DNA of 64,000 bases from Cryptomeria japonica (GCF_030272615.1 NC_081414.1:47110501-47174500); one strand, 5' to 3'. Positions 1 to 12,317 are shown, numbered from the stretch's first letter. Numbers and translations: made by a program. The notes: a model not told the origin generated them from the sequence alone.

Positions 1-1956
1 ATTTCCTACCACTTGGCTTTTGTCTCATTTTCTACATCAATGTATAGCCCATTCATCAATTTTAAGGCTCTTTGTTTGACAAGAAATTTAGAATTGTAGG
101 TTGTCAAATGTTCTTTAATTTCTGCTACATACATATCAGGAAATAGATGGACTAGACTTCTTTCTCTTATTTATTTCTCTAATTCCATTGCATATTTCCA
201 TCTGTTATCAATATGTAAGTATAATTCACTCGGAAGTGACTTTATTAGTTCTAATAGAGCTAGCCAAAACTTTAGAAGTGTGCAGATGATAGCTTCTTCA
301 ATTTGTCGCTTCTCATCATTATTCCTAGTCTCATACTTGACATATCTAAATCCTGCAAATCCACCATATTCTTTAAGATTGGCACAAAAGTTTTCAACAC
401 TATGAATATTTACCTTCTTGCTTTTTACAATCTGAAATTTGTTTGCATCATCGGATTCTGTATCACTAGACTCTTTTGCCAGAATGAGTCTCTGAGTAGA
501 TTTCTTGTAGGTCTTGGTTACCTTGGGTGCAGTAAAACTTTTTTGTTTCTTACTCAGTGATGCACCTGATGCTCTAGTGTTAGGTCTCTTTGTTGGTGGA
601 GTCGGTAGGGCCTTTGAAATGTCCTATTTCTTTCTTTTCAAAACTTTACCCTTAGGCAACTCGGTACTTAATGTTATTGCTGCCTCTTGAGCTTCTGATT
701 CCTCTTCGATAATGGCAAGAGTGCCTTTAACAGGTATAGAGGAGGATTCTTCTCCGAATTTCTCAGATAAAACCTTTATCATCTTTGTAGCCTTTCTTGT
801 AGCCTTGGGTACTACAATGCTCATTTTTATTTTGTCTTTCACCTCTTCATAAGTTCCATATCTTAGTTCGGTAGCATGCCTCGGCAATGAAAGATAGGCA
901 TCAATTTGTTGTTGTGTGATATCATATTCAATCTCATAACCCATTGGTGGCAAAAATTGAGTCCTTGGTTCAACAACATTCACATAATAGTAATCGGTGT
1001 CTACCTCAAAACATATATCATCCTTATATTTCTCTACCAGCTGTGGTGGAATCCGGTACCTGTTGTGCATCTTCTCTTGAAATTTGCTGAAATAGTCATC
1101 CATGATATCATTAAAATTATCTCCCAACTTCTTGATAAAATCATTGATTTGATGGGTGATAGGCCGGTGTAGCTCCCAAAATACTTTACCGACTGAGGGA
1201 AAGAACTTCTCAAAGTAGAAAAACATGCATACAAGAAGTGAACCAAACTTTAATGTGTTTGTCGAGTTGTTCTTCTTTGGTTTCCTTATTATGTTCAAGT
1301 TCTCAAACAAGTTCTTTAGTAGCACTTCACATAAATCTACTTTCATTCCCTTTTTCACTATTTTATAGGCTAAGTCAACTGCAGCACATGGTACACTATT
1401 TTCCCTTGCTGATTGGAAGAAACAGTAACCAATTACTCTAATTGCAAACTTAATTTCTGCATCAGTAACATTGTTCAATTTCAGTCCTTGATAATCAGAT
1501 TCTACTCCAGTTAGACTGATTAACTCCTTCTGTGATACCATTTTTTGTGCTCGTGCATGATCATAGATAGGATACCCAGTGATCACATGAATGATTTCCT
1601 TGGTGATTTTGATCATGAACTTTGCTTAAAACAAACTTAACCCACTGGGGTTTGAACACACGGGGATAGGCTAGGGCTTCAGTTAATCCCTTGATTTTGA
1701 TATGCTTGTACTTGCTATCCATTTTGCCATCGATACAAAGTTCATCATATGTGTCACTAATCTCAACATGACCGAGTTCTTCAACACGACATTTGGTGAA
1801 GAATCTAACATCTTCGACTAATAAGTCTCGATCCGGGATGAGTGAAAATGCGGTTTTGTCATCCGATTAAGAGGCGACTTTAGGAGTCAAAGAGTACTTT
1901 AGCGAGGGCTTCTCCACATTCTTGACAACTACAGGATCTTGGATCTTGGGCACCAT
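1..1956 (-). pseudogene. Degenerate second ORF of retroelement R, function unknown
   Basis: On the minus strand a reading frame starts at ATG 1956-1954 (MVPKIQDP), meets a stop at codon 30 (1869-1867), continues through DLLVEDVRFF and KPQWVKFVLSKVHD, then shifts frame near 1620. It continues as a 330-codon open stretch (1616-624) with the segment ITKEIIHVITGYP. After the stop at 624 the same frame stays readable (DISKALPTPPTKRP, then a lysine-rich SKKQK stretch) to about position 130, so the original protein exceeded 600 residues and probably leaves the window. I see no reverse transcriptase, integrase or protease motif. The C-terminal half is rich in basic and acidic residues. It lies downstream of the zinc-knuckle ORF of the same element, so it is probably an element-encoded accessory protein. 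The domain family is not recognised; a PMD-like or other retroelement cargo domain is possible but unproven. Confidence 0.5.
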
Positions 1957-2501
1957 TGTATATTTTAGGTAAAAACTTAGAAACTATCCTTAGGGTTTGA
2001 CGGTTTACAAATGACTGATGCTTCACACTTGGTAGATAATAGCAATTTGACAAGATCTTAAACCAACTTAACAATGTGATGAGATTTGATCTAAATACCT
2101 TGAAATTCACTCTAAATGAAGTTTGATCGCCTTGATTCGCTCTTCTCTACTCTCTTGAAAACTTGGTGAATGAAAATGACCATGAAAATACCTTTAAGTA
2201 CACAAAATACCTTATCGGGCTCCGTGTGAGTTAGGTCAAAACATTAAATGCACTTGGTTCACCTTTAACCGATTTACTCCTTTTTTTCATTTTAATCGAG
2301 TAACCAAATTTCCTTCATTTACCGACTTGACAGGCTTCCTGTATACACCGACTTGACAGGTTTCCTATAAAGTACTTTTGATAGAATTTCAAACTTACTA
2401 ATGCATCTTAACTATGCAGATTTTTGAATTTTGTACATAGTAGAATAGGAACTGTTATGATTTAACCTTTAGAGAATGCAGTCCCTTCATACCTTTTCTG
2501 A
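1957..2501 (-). other. Spacer between the two ORFs of retroelement R
   Basis: No convincing coding. A short duplicated motif ACCGACTTGACAGG occurs at 2321 and again at 2347, 26 bases apart. The related word ACTCGGT/ACCGA is scattered through R and its LTR. Confidence 0.4.
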
Positions 2502-3836
2502 TTAATTTGGAATAGATGCACCTAACTCGGTAGGTAAGGTGCTTTCTTCATCTGACATGATTTCCTTCTTTTTCCAAATTATTTTCAATTTTTCTTTTAT
2601 CTCTTCAGTGTTTCTTCTAGGTTTATCTCTGCAATCTCCAGCTAAATGTCCAGCTTTGTGACAATGAAAACATGCCATACCAGGATTTTTCCATGATCTT
2701 CGGTTGTTGATTCCAAACCTTATAAAACAATTGGCACTAATATGTCCATATCTTCCACAACATTCACACCATATCCTTGTATTGTAATCCCATGGTACTG
2801 CTACATATTGTTGGTAAGGATCTATATGAGTTCGGTAACCTCTAGTATTTGCTCAGTGTGGACACCACATGTAGTTCTTTTGCTTAGACCAGCACTTCTC
2901 AGTACTATGTCCATATCTATTGCAGTTTCTACAAAACCCTTTGAATTTTTCCTTCTGATAGTTGTTAACAAACTTTGTCCTACATTGATTAGATGTGTGA
3001 CCATATTTATTGCAACTATAACAATATCCATTGGACTTAGTGATATTCGGTTGCTTACCTTTTCTAATTTGGCATATGTTGGTAGTATGACCTTGATTTC
3101 CATAATAGTAGCAAATAGGCTTCTTCCTTTTGATGCTATTCCTATTTCCAGTTTGCTTTGATGATTCTCCTCTCTCGGTAGTATGAATTCCTTTCTCGGT
3201 TGATTCTTTTCCTTTGTAACTGAGTCCTACATCTTTGTTGGGTCTTCTTGTATTCAGTTGCTCATCCAACATCTTTGATGCATCATAACTCTTCTTCAAT
3301 GTTTCTTTGGATTTCTTCTCTGTTTCAAGTTCATCAGTCAACCTTGATACTTCAAGTTTTAATGCTTGATTTTCATCATTCTTTAGAATTGCTTCATGAT
3401 GTGCATAACCTAGTTGATCTGTCATATTTTGTTGAATCCCAGTTAACCTTATGATTTCATCATTCTTATCAGATACTAAGACTTCAAGTTATTGTTTCTC
3501 TCTTTGTAGATCTCTTGCTTTATCGTTTGATGTCCTCAATGCATCTAGATTTTCAGTCATCTGTGTACTGAAATGTTCATGTTCTCTTTTCATTGCTTTT
3601 AGTTGATCAGTCAATACTTTGTTCTTTTCTTTCAATACTCCAATCATTTCTTCAGTCTCTTCAGATATACTATTCTTAGATGATGTCTCAATTTGTTCCA
3701 CTAACTCTTGAGAATCCTGCAAGTCATCAGATAATCTTCTTCTTACTTTCAGATATTTTTGCATTTGCCTTTGCATGTATGCAATCACTTGATTTGCATG
3801 ATCCAGCTCTTCTTGCAGATACACAATCCTCTTAGA
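2502..3836 (-). pseudogene. Gag-like protein of retroelement R: coiled coil plus five CCHC zinc knuckles
   Basis: One minus-strand frame runs from about 3836 (MYLQEELDHANQ at 3824) to a TAA at 2504-2502, roughly 440 codons, broken only by stops at about 3489 and 2853. The N-terminal half is heptad-rich and charged, consistent with a long coiled coil. The C-terminal half carries five CCHC-type knuckles (CX2CX4HX4C): one with its second Cys changed to Tyr (CYYYGNQGH), then CYSCNKYGH, CRNCNRYGH, CECCGRYGH and CFHCHKAGH. It ends with an acidic tail (MSDEEST). Such knuckles bind nucleic acid in retroelement Gag proteins. It lies just downstream of the primer-binding site at 3903-3914, the position of gag. 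Five knuckles is more than the usual one or two. No pol was found in the window; it could lie to the left, or the element may be non-autonomous. Confidence 0.6.
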
Positions 3837-3902
3837 TTATTTATAGCCTTCCGTTGATAAGATCTTTCTCTTTAGGTAGTTAAACCCTTTTCCAAGATTC
3901 AA

Positions 3903-3914
3903 GCTCTGATACCA
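3903..3914 (-). promoter_or_regulatory. Primer-binding site of element R (initiator Met tRNA type)
   Basis: The minus strand reads TGGTATCAGAGC two bases after the LTR end. This is the usual plant primer site complementary to the 3' end of initiator methionine tRNA. It fixes the element's orientation as minus. Confidence 0.85.
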
Positions 3915-3916
3915 AT

Positions 3917-5140
3917 TGTTAGGCCCAATATGGAAAGCTAATGTACTAAGAGGGGAGGGGTAAATGAGTACTTCAAAACATTTCTTGAATAATAACCTTA
4001 TTGTTATGCATAAACAAAATAGTGCAGTAACATAAAATAAAGTTAAAACAAACAAATAACACTCATACATGATTCACTCCATAACACATATATTTTGGTT
4101 ATGCAGAAACTCTTGGTTAGAGAGAAAAATTGTGGTGGGGATGGCACCCACAACTTCACTACTGCAATAATAAAGAATGCTCTGTTAGAGCTACATTTAG
4201 CTATTTCTGATAGCTTACCCTATTAGGAGTAACAAGATATGTTAGATCTACCTTGCTAAAGGATTTTACAACATTTATTCTGAATGTTGCACCTGGTTAG
4301 AGGCTTTACAATTTATAGACTTGGTTAGAGTCTTTTACCCTGTTAAAGGTTTCTCTTTCAACTTCACAATATTACAATAAAATCATTACAAACATCTGCA
4401 ACTTTACATCTAAAATGCTATAGCAGATTCTATGTGATCAGAATAAGATTACCTTGCTTATAGCATACCTCGGTAACCCATATAGTAACTCGGTAAACCC
4501 TTTTGTTTACTCTGTTCTTCGACTGTTCTCTGAAAACCTTCTCGGTGACCTCTGTGTCTCTATAATAGTCTTCCTTTATGCATACATACACTTCAATAAT
4601 GTTGTATATATAGATCTCTTAAAACAGTGATCCAATTCATTGCTTCGATCTTACAAACAAGATTCCTCGAATGAATAACTAAACAAAATATTTCATTGGC
4701 TAGATTGACCTCGCAATCAAACACAATATTCTAGTGCAATTTCCAATGTAATAACGGTTAGATGTGCCTCGATCTTGTAACACGATTTCATATGCATGTC
4801 TAGGTTCAATGTATCTGGTAACACGTTTCACTCGGTGAATATCAACTCGGTGTGTTAACTTTACTGCTCCGTGTATATTGCGTTCTGTGACTACTTTCTT
4901 CTATAACCGACTAGACTATGCATACCGACTTCTCTGTTTATACCGACTGCATGATTTGGTAGTGCTAACCAACTAGAATATATAGTATGACTTTGAATAT
5001 AAAAACTAATGGAAACTTGATAAGTAGTAACAAAAATTGTTTCATAGAAAATGACAATGGCTATTGAGGGTACCATTGAAGTAGATGACCTTATTAAAAC
5101 TTTAAATACCTTGGATTTTTTTTAACTAGAGGGACTAACA
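3917..5140 (-). repeat. 5' LTR of element R
   Basis: On the + strand the segment begins TGTTAGGCCC and ends GGGACTAACA, giving TG...CA ends with the short inverted repeat TGTTAG/CTAACA. It lies next to the primer-binding site. Length about 1.22 kb. A TATA-like stretch (minus-strand TATATATA, about 4604-4612) would start transcription towards lower coordinates. The word ACTCGGT recurs in its left-central part. The partner LTR is outside the window, so the right boundary rests only on the inverted ends. Confidence 0.65.
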
Positions 5141-6147
5141 CATAACCACAACGCTAGGTTCGTATGGTTGGAGGCAAATTATTTTATCTATTTCCTTCCT
5201 CACTATTTGCAGTTTTAAACATATTATTTCTAAATTTTGTGTATTCATGTGTCATGTTTCCATCTTGCGAAAAGTGGGCATGACATGTGACCTTTAAAAT
5301 ATTTACATTTGCATGTCTTGTTCCTTTCAATTTGACTCCATGTAAAATAGATAGTGAGTGAATCCACCCAATCGATTTGTTATCTTTAATTTAAGATATT
5401 TTAAGATAATTTAAATAATAATTTAAATGTTTAAGAAAATATTTATTTTATCTTTAAAAATTGTCTTAAACCTCTTTTTTATGTAGTAGTGGTGAAATGT
5501 TATTACTTTTATTCTTATTATATTTTTAATGGAAATAAAAATAAAATAAAATATAATACATATGCTAATATAATTATTTATTATTTATAAATAAAATTAA
5601 TATTTAAAATAATTAATAATTTACAAACAAAAATATTACAATCGATCATTTTTTTTTAAATATCTATTATAAATCAAAAGTTATGTATAAATGCACATAG
5701 AATATAAAATACCTAGTAGTTGAGCACGTTCCAATTCTTGTGATAGAAATTGTTTATTTAATTCCCCATACTTGTTGATTTAATGTCCAACTTTTGTATA
5801 ACGTGTTATCAAATGAAGGATACCTCATGACTAATAGTATAAAGGAGTAGTAATCATTTATTTAGTCATTTTTATTTATGTGACTAATCATTTAGTTGTG
5901 TTTCTTAGCTAATGACCAAATTAGTCATTTATTTAGTCATTTATAGTTGTGTTTTCTTACCCAATGACCAAATTAGTCATTTATTTAGTCATTTATAGTT
6001 GTGTTTTCTTACCCGATGACCAAATTAGTCATTGATTTAGTCATTTATAGTTGTGTTGCAAAAAATGACTAAAATTTAGTCATTTTTACTTATCGTGACT
6101 AAAATTTTTAGTCACCAGATCATTTATTGACCATATTTCTACTAGTG
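5141..6147. mobile_element. Terminal part of a CACTA-like (En/Spm) DNA transposon
   Basis: The right edge reads, in reverse complement, CACTAGTAGAAATATGGTC, a typical plant CACTA terminus. Just inside it lie subterminal repeats: a 52-base unit (starts at 5911, 5963 and 6015) and the inverted words GACTAAA/TTTAGTC between 6066 and 6118. The terminus abuts element A pol sequence at 6148. The rest (5141-5860) is AT-rich without a gene. The other end is not in the window; the simplest reading is that element R inserted into this transposon. The 3-base target duplication cannot be checked. Confidence 0.6.
5911..6066. repeat. Subterminal 52-bp tandem repeat of the CACTA-like element
   Basis: About three copies of a unit containing ATGACCAAATTAGTCATT and AGTCATTTATAGTTGTGTT, starting at 5911, 5963 and 6015. 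Subterminal arrays are where CACTA transposases bind in known elements. Confidence 0.75.
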
Positions 6148-6690
6148 TATCCTCAAGAGAGTTCTATATATGACATTACCTTCTCTATGCCAATCTATGA
6201 TTATTACATCATGAATCTTGAAACACCTAATAATGAAGATGACTACAACTTACCCCTGCTTCATCCAGAACTGATTGATTGGGATAACCTAGAAAATCCT
6301 GAATTGGATGTCTTTTCCAATTATCATGATTTATCCATATATCTTAATATTGTCGAACCCACAACACCTGAGATATCTTCCACTGTAGAATCGAGTAACG
6401 CTTCTTGCAGTCAGGAGAATGCCAAACTTTCTAGTCACAAAATTGAAATAAAACATGGAAAAAAAACTAGTGCTGAAAACCATCTCATGGCAATACTAGA
6501 TCAGTCAAGAGGAAAAATAAAGGATGTATCTAACAGTGAAAACCTCTTTGAGGCGCCAGAAGATGGAAAGTTTGACATCCTCTCTACATATTTTAAAGAG
6601 AGATATGTCATTTTAATAGAGCCAATAGAAGCAATAAACATTGGAAAAACAAAGGAACCCAAGGTCCTTCATCATGTTGCATCATTATTA

Positions 6691-6758
6691 GATGAAGAGA
6701 GGAAAGAATACATAGAATTCTTCAGATGAAGAGAGGAAAGAATACATAGAATTCTTCA
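6691..6758 (+). repeat. Perfect 34-bp tandem duplication in element A pol
   Basis: Two identical adjacent 34-base copies (each starts GATGAAGAGAGG and ends GAATTCTTCA). 34 is not a multiple of three, so this duplication breaks the pol frame just before the FAWSYADMP motif. Confidence 0.95.
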
Positions 6759-8718
6759 AACAAAGACAAATAAATTTTGCTTGGTCTTATGCAGACATGC
6801 CAAGACTTGATCCAGATCTTATCATGCATCATATCAATGTGGATTCAAAAGCAAACCCAGTTAAACAAAATCTAAGGAAGATGCATCCACACATCACTCT
6901 CCTTGTAAAAGCAGAGCTAAAGAAACTATTGGATATGGGTTTCATAAGACCTGTTGCCTATCCAGAATGGGTCTCAAGTATTGTTCTAGTGTCAAATCCA
7001 GATAAAAGCATAAGAATCTGCATTGACTTCAGGGATTTGAACAAAGCATGTCTCAAAGATGATTTCCCACTACCCAACATTGATATAATTGTAGACTTAT
7101 CAGCAGGACATGAGATGTTTTCATTAATGGATGGATTCTTGGGGTACAATCAAATAAGAATCACCCCTGAAGATCAAGAAAAGACAACATTCACTTGTGC
7201 ATGGGGTACTTACTACTGGAATGTTATGCCATTTGGGCTTAAGAATGCAAGAGAAACTTATCAGAGAGCCTTGACAACAATTTTCCATGAGATGATGCAT
7301 ACATTTATGGAGGATTATGTAGATGACATACTTGCAAAATCTCATACAAGGAAAGAACATTTGAACATCTTGGGCAAGATCTTTGACAGGCTTGAACAAT
7401 ATCAGTTAAGATTGAATCCAAAGAAATGTGCATTTGGAGTAACCTCTGGAAAACTTCTTGGGTACATTATATCAGCTCATGGAATTGAAGTAGATCCAGA
7501 AAAGGTCAAAGCTATCATGGAAATGGAGTCACCTAGAAACATAAGTCAATTGCATTCTCTACAAGGGAGATTGCAATCAACCATAATATTTGTCTCTCAA
7601 TTAGCAGATAGATGTCATCCATTCACTCATCTTTTACACAAGAATGTTCCATTCAAATGGGATCAGAAGTGTGAAGAAGATTTTATGCAAATCAAAGAAT
7701 ATTTGATGAACCCTCGAGTACTTGTATCACCAATCAAAGGGAAACCATTATTACTTTACATCTCAACAACAAATGTATCACTAGGAGCTCTCTTAGCACA
7801 ACATGATGAAGAAGGGAAAGAAAGAGTAGTGTATTACATTAGTAGAACACTTGTAGGCTATGAATTGAACTATACCTTAGTTGAGAAGACATGCCTAGTA
7901 GTTATATTGGCAACTCAGAAATTGCGACATTATATGTTGACTCATTCTATGAAACTGATAGCAAAAATAGATCCACTAGAGTATTTGTTGAGCAAGTCAA
8001 CTTTGACAGGAAGACTGGCAAAATGGGTTATGGTACTAAGTGAGTTTGATATAGAATATGTTGATCAAAAAGATATCAAAGGATGGGTTATTGCTGATCA
8101 ATTGGCTGAAGCACCCTTACAAGATGACACACTATTGCACATTGAATTTCCTGATGTAGACATTCTGACAATAAGCACAAAATTTTGGGAGTTGTACTTT
8201 GATGGCTCCTATACACAATATGGATCGGGTGCTGGAATTTTGTTCATCACACCTCAAGGACACACAATTCCAAATCATATAGACTACGGTTTCCATGCAC
8301 AAACAATACTGCAGAATATGAAGCATTGACTATTGGGCTCAAAATGGCTAGCGAATATTAAGGAATTGCGTGCTTATGATGATTCACAGCTTATAATCAA
8401 CCAATAAACAATGATTATCAAACTAAGGATGACAATATCATGCCTTACAAATAGTTGGTTGAAGGGTTTAAAGAGCATTTTGAAGAAATATCATTCACTC
8501 AAATCCCAAGAAATAAGAACAAAGAAGCAGATGCAATGGCTACAATAGAATCTCTTTTGTAGAATCAAGAGAATTAACAACGTTATGAATTCCTTGTGGA
8601 AGATATCTTGAATCCTACCATTGAATCTCAAAATACCCACATGATTTGTCATATATCTAGAACCTATCAATCCTTATACGACCAAACTTATCAATACTTA
8701 AAAGAGAATATCCTTCCT

Positions 8719-8723
8719 CCTGA
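8719..8723. repeat. Target-site duplication of element B, left copy
   Basis: CCTGA before the 5' LTR and CCTAA after the 3' LTR (23671-23675). Removing B and one copy restores the Pro-Pro-Asp-Leu-Ser reading of A, as seen uninterrupted in element C. Confidence 0.8.
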
Positions 8724-11700
8724 TGTAGTACCCCTACTAGTTTGAACTCATTAGACTCATATTTTATTATTGTTTGTTTTTCAGTGGATACATTACCATG
8801 ATATATTATTCAGATTTTTATGACATTAAGCTTTATTTGGAGATGAGATGTATAATTTATTTGCAGTATTCAATACTTGTGATTTATGGCATTTTATTTA
8901 TTATTGCTATGTACTGACATTTTACTTTATTTATGCAATGTGAAATTATATGTTATGTGTTTGCGAGTGTATTGGATGCAAGGGGACAATTTTCCTTCAC
9001 TCATTTCGGTGAGACAGGGAACGTCGTAATTCTCCTTCATCGGTGTGTATGCCATGTTTTTTATATTGTATATATATGCATGTGTGGTTCGGTGATGCAG
9101 GATATTGCAGGTACAAGTACCGGGTAGGTACGGGGTATCGTCTCCACCTAGCTTCACAGGTCTAAGCGTGCCTTATGTTTTTTGATGGAAGTGGAGGAGA
9201 TAGTAGTTGACCCTATTTTACTCAGTTACACTCATATGAGTGTCGTCAGTTGGTCATCTTGTCAGTTAGTTCGGTCTCCGTATTTTTTCATTTTATCTAT
9301 TATGGGTAATTGCTTGAGATTTGTTTAATTTGAGTGTTTTAGTGGATTTAATTAATTAATTAATTAAGTTTATGAAATTATCTCATTATTTTATTGTTTA
9401 TGCATTGAGATTATAAATTTAGTTAATTAGAGAAATTATTAAATTAAGTTACAAGCTACATGTTATTTGAAATATATTTTTATAAATTAGATTAATTATA
9501 TTTACTGTTTCCATGAATTTTAAATAAATAAATGATTAAATAAATAAAAGAATAAATAAATGAATAAAAGGATTAATTAGAATTAAAATATTATTTTAAT
9601 TCTTTATTTAGAAAATTAATTAATGTGCATGAGAAAAGTAAAGAAAGAATAATGATATTTTTTAATTATTGCATGTGATAAATTTAGAAAATAAAATATA
9701 AATTACTATTATTCTAAATTTAGGTTTTTTGTGAAAAAGCTATTGAACCTAGAATTTTAGTTTAAATAGGGGTTAGGTCTTTATTTTAGGGACAAACAGG
9801 GACACACAGGAACATGTCAAGAATTTAGGTGAAGAAATTTTATTGGAAGTTATTGAAGGGATTAGGGCTCTTCTACAGATTTCTTCGAGGAAAGCTATAC
9901 CAAGTTGGATGATTTCTTAGTTGTGTGTTTTATTAAAAATATTTCTATTTGTCTCTGCTTGATGTGTGTGTAAAATAATTGTCAAATCCAAAACCCTATT
10001 CTGGTGAATTCGAGTTTTTGTTTTGAAATCCATGCCTGATGTGTATTTCTAGTTTATGGGAAGTATGTAATTTTTGAGAAAATTAAGAGAAATTATTATA
10101 GAAAAATTTGTCGGATTTTAGGATGCATGGAAATTTGCAAGATTTGTAAGGGTATTTGCCTAAGAAATGGTTTTAATTACCTTAAGAAAATAAATTTAAT
10201 AACACATTAAATTTATTTGAGTTAATTAAATTTAAAAGAAAAATATATGAAGAGGAATTCAAATTTTGTCAAAATGAAATTATTGAAAAAAAAATATTGT
10301 TTTTGTTATTATTGCTGTTAAATTTTATTAAAATGAAATTTTTGAAAAAGTATTGTTTTTTTTTATTGTTCTGTTTTAAATATATATATATATAAATAAA
10401 TAAAAATAAATAAATAAATAAATAAAAAATTTAAAAAAATATAATAAAACACCACCTATGGTAGTAGCCGCTACCGGCGGTAGCAACTACCCACGGTAGC
10501 AGTACTACCAAACGGTAGTACTAGCTACCGGCGGTAGCCTAGGCTACCGTGATAGGGGCTATTTGCAATTATAAGTGGTTTTAATTTTAGTTAATTTCTA
10601 AACCCTGTGCACTGTTTCAAGTTTCATACCCAGGGGTTAGATAAATTAAATTTATTATGTATATAAATAAATATATGTATATTCATATACGTGTTTATAT
10701 ATATATATATTTAATATTAGATATGTTTCTTTTGGTAGTTATTATAATATTTTTTTAATGTTATTTTAAATATTATTTAATTACAGTTTGGAATGGTAAT
10801 TTATATAAATATGTTGAAAATACATTAGGAGAATTATTTGTATTTTATCTTTTTGGATAAATGACAAAGTGGTTGTTTTTGGTGTTAAAAAGTTATAAAT
10901 TCTTATTATCTGGAAATTCATAAATTGCATGTTATTTATGCTTATTGGTTGTTTTAAGGAAAGACTGTCTGTTATAGGGTCTTGCGTATATTATGTTCTC
11001 AGTCAAGCTTTATTTCATTGCAATTTTGGGTAAATTGTCATTGTGTCCTATGTTATTGATTCTCCTAGACTAGGTGTTGTTGTATAACCTATTCGATATG
11101 AGCCATTGTGTGTTTTTGTCCAAATGGTCAATCTTGGGTTGGTATTTGTTGATCCTTCACCTGTGCTTGTCAAGATTGTTTATGGTTGCCTATTTCACCA
11201 TAGAGTTCTCATAGAGAGAAACATTTCCTATTAGTGTCCTAGGAGAGAGAGTGGTTTTCGAGCGGGGGCCATGCCCAAAGTGGATGACAAGATAACCCGT
11301 CGAAAGTTAGTTAAAAAGTGATAACCTAATAATTGATTAGGGGGTGGGTAGATTAAATATTAATTAAGATAAATGTACCTCGTACATAAGTGAGTGCTTG
11401 TACAAGGCTCATAATGTTACGAGAAGGCCTGGTATGGAAAACTTATCACCTTGTCTTCACAAAGGGATTGGTAGGGTCCGCATGAGACTTAGTTGGAACC
11501 AGAGGCTCGAGAGAGGTTACCAGGAGAAACCCGAGTATGGGGGAGCTATGGAGGTTGTACCATGGTAACCATCAAGCTATGCGATGACACTCTCTTCTTA
11601 GAGTCATTAGTGTTTTGTGAGTTGTGTTACATGGATGGTTGTAGAGTCTTGTAGTCCTTTTGTACTTGTCTTACTTTGCTTGCATGAGGGTTTTCTACTA

Positions 11701-12315
11701 TCTCCTAGCATGATGGGGTGGCTCCATTTCGGGATCACATGGTCGGGTGGTAGTGCCACTTCCCATCAGATGATCTAGATTATATCTTCAGGCAAGGAAA
11801 GGCTTCGCTGGTGTTCCTTGGTTCGTGGTTTATGTATCAGCTCTTGTTCAAGATCATTGTTCAGTTGAGACCGTGTGGTCATTGTATCAGACTTTTATGC
11901 AACCTTGATATTGTATCTTTGTAACCAGTGGTATTATTGGAAGCCATTTATTTATGGATATTGTAATATTATTATGTCAGTGAAATGAATGTTATTGTTT
12001 TGATCTTATGTTTAAATGATTTATGGAAATTGGATACATTGGAATACCTTTATATCTTTATTTTGGATGTATGTGTAGTTTTACACTTAAGTTTTCAATT
12101 TATCTAATTGAATGGATTAACTGTGGTGTTAATATAATCTATGAAATTATCTTCATTGGTTACCCTTAGGAAAACATATGATAGACTTCCGCTGTGTTGA
12201 TAAACATGCAATGGTTTTAGTTAGTGCACTTAGTCTTTAACAAAAAAAAAATTATTTCACCCTTTAGTTGCCTAGTTGTGTTGTTTTCCTTGAGGGTTCC
12301 TAGTGGGGCATTACA
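8724..12315 (+). repeat. 5' LTR of chromovirus B (about 3.6 kb)
   Basis: Starts TGTAGTACCCC and ends GGGGCATTACA, and is nearly identical along its length to 20066-23670. It is very AT-rich, with ATAAATAAATAA microsatellite runs (10390-10440). One GC-rich patch of CTACCG/CGGTAG palindromes lies at about 10455-10552. Short open frames inside (for example 8933-9127) recur in both LTR copies but show no domain, and are not called as genes. Confidence 0.92.
10455..10552. repeat. CTACC/GGTAG palindrome array in the 5' LTR of B
   Basis: Several short inverted units such as GCTACCGGCGGTAGC and CTACCCACGGTAG lie back to back within otherwise AT-rich LTR. The same patch is present in the 3' LTR (21784-21871) and enlarged in the solo LTR (36903-37065). 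Confidence 0.85.
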
Positions 12316-12317
12316 TT

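Larger units (their letters stand above)
6148..8723 (+). pseudogene. pol: Element A (Ty3/gypsy, Tat lineage) pol: linker, reverse transcriptase, RNase H, second RNase H
   Basis: The first readable segment (6148-6729) is an acidic linker with LPLLHPELIDWD, matching the same region of element C. A perfect 34-base tandem duplication (6691-6724 / 6725-6758) then shifts the frame. From ATG 6797 a 510-codon frame carries INFAWSYADMP just upstream, then DFRDLNKAC, the active-site YVDD at residues 174-177, a Ty3-type RNase H (LLLYISTT to TGRLAKW) and the start of a second, Tat-specific RNase H (ELYFDGSYTQYGSGAG near residue 467). The frame shifts at about 8288; NNTAEYEALTIGL, SQLIIN and RNKNKEADAMA follow with extra stops. 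The segment ends at LPPD, where element B is inserted. Dual RNase H identifies the Tat clade. Gag and protease are missing because the CACTA end replaces everything upstream. Confidence 0.85.

Noticed and set aside
2742-3161. 139-codon + strand ORF
   Set aside because: Shadow of the minus-strand zinc-knuckle ORF, which has clear CCHC motifs.
3903-3914. tRNA-like 3' end words (GCTCTGATACCA), also at 33988
   Set aside because: These are primer-binding sites next to LTRs, not tRNA genes; no cloverleaf surrounds them.
5474-5490. Possible second CACTA terminus (ATGTAGTAGTG)
   Set aside because: Resembles a terminus by the AGTAGTG word only; no subterminal repeats or matching partner end found.
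8933-9127. 64-codon ORF repeated at 20275-20469
   Set aside because: It recurs only because both copies are LTRs of B; no motif, and it is interrupted in the solo LTR of the same family.
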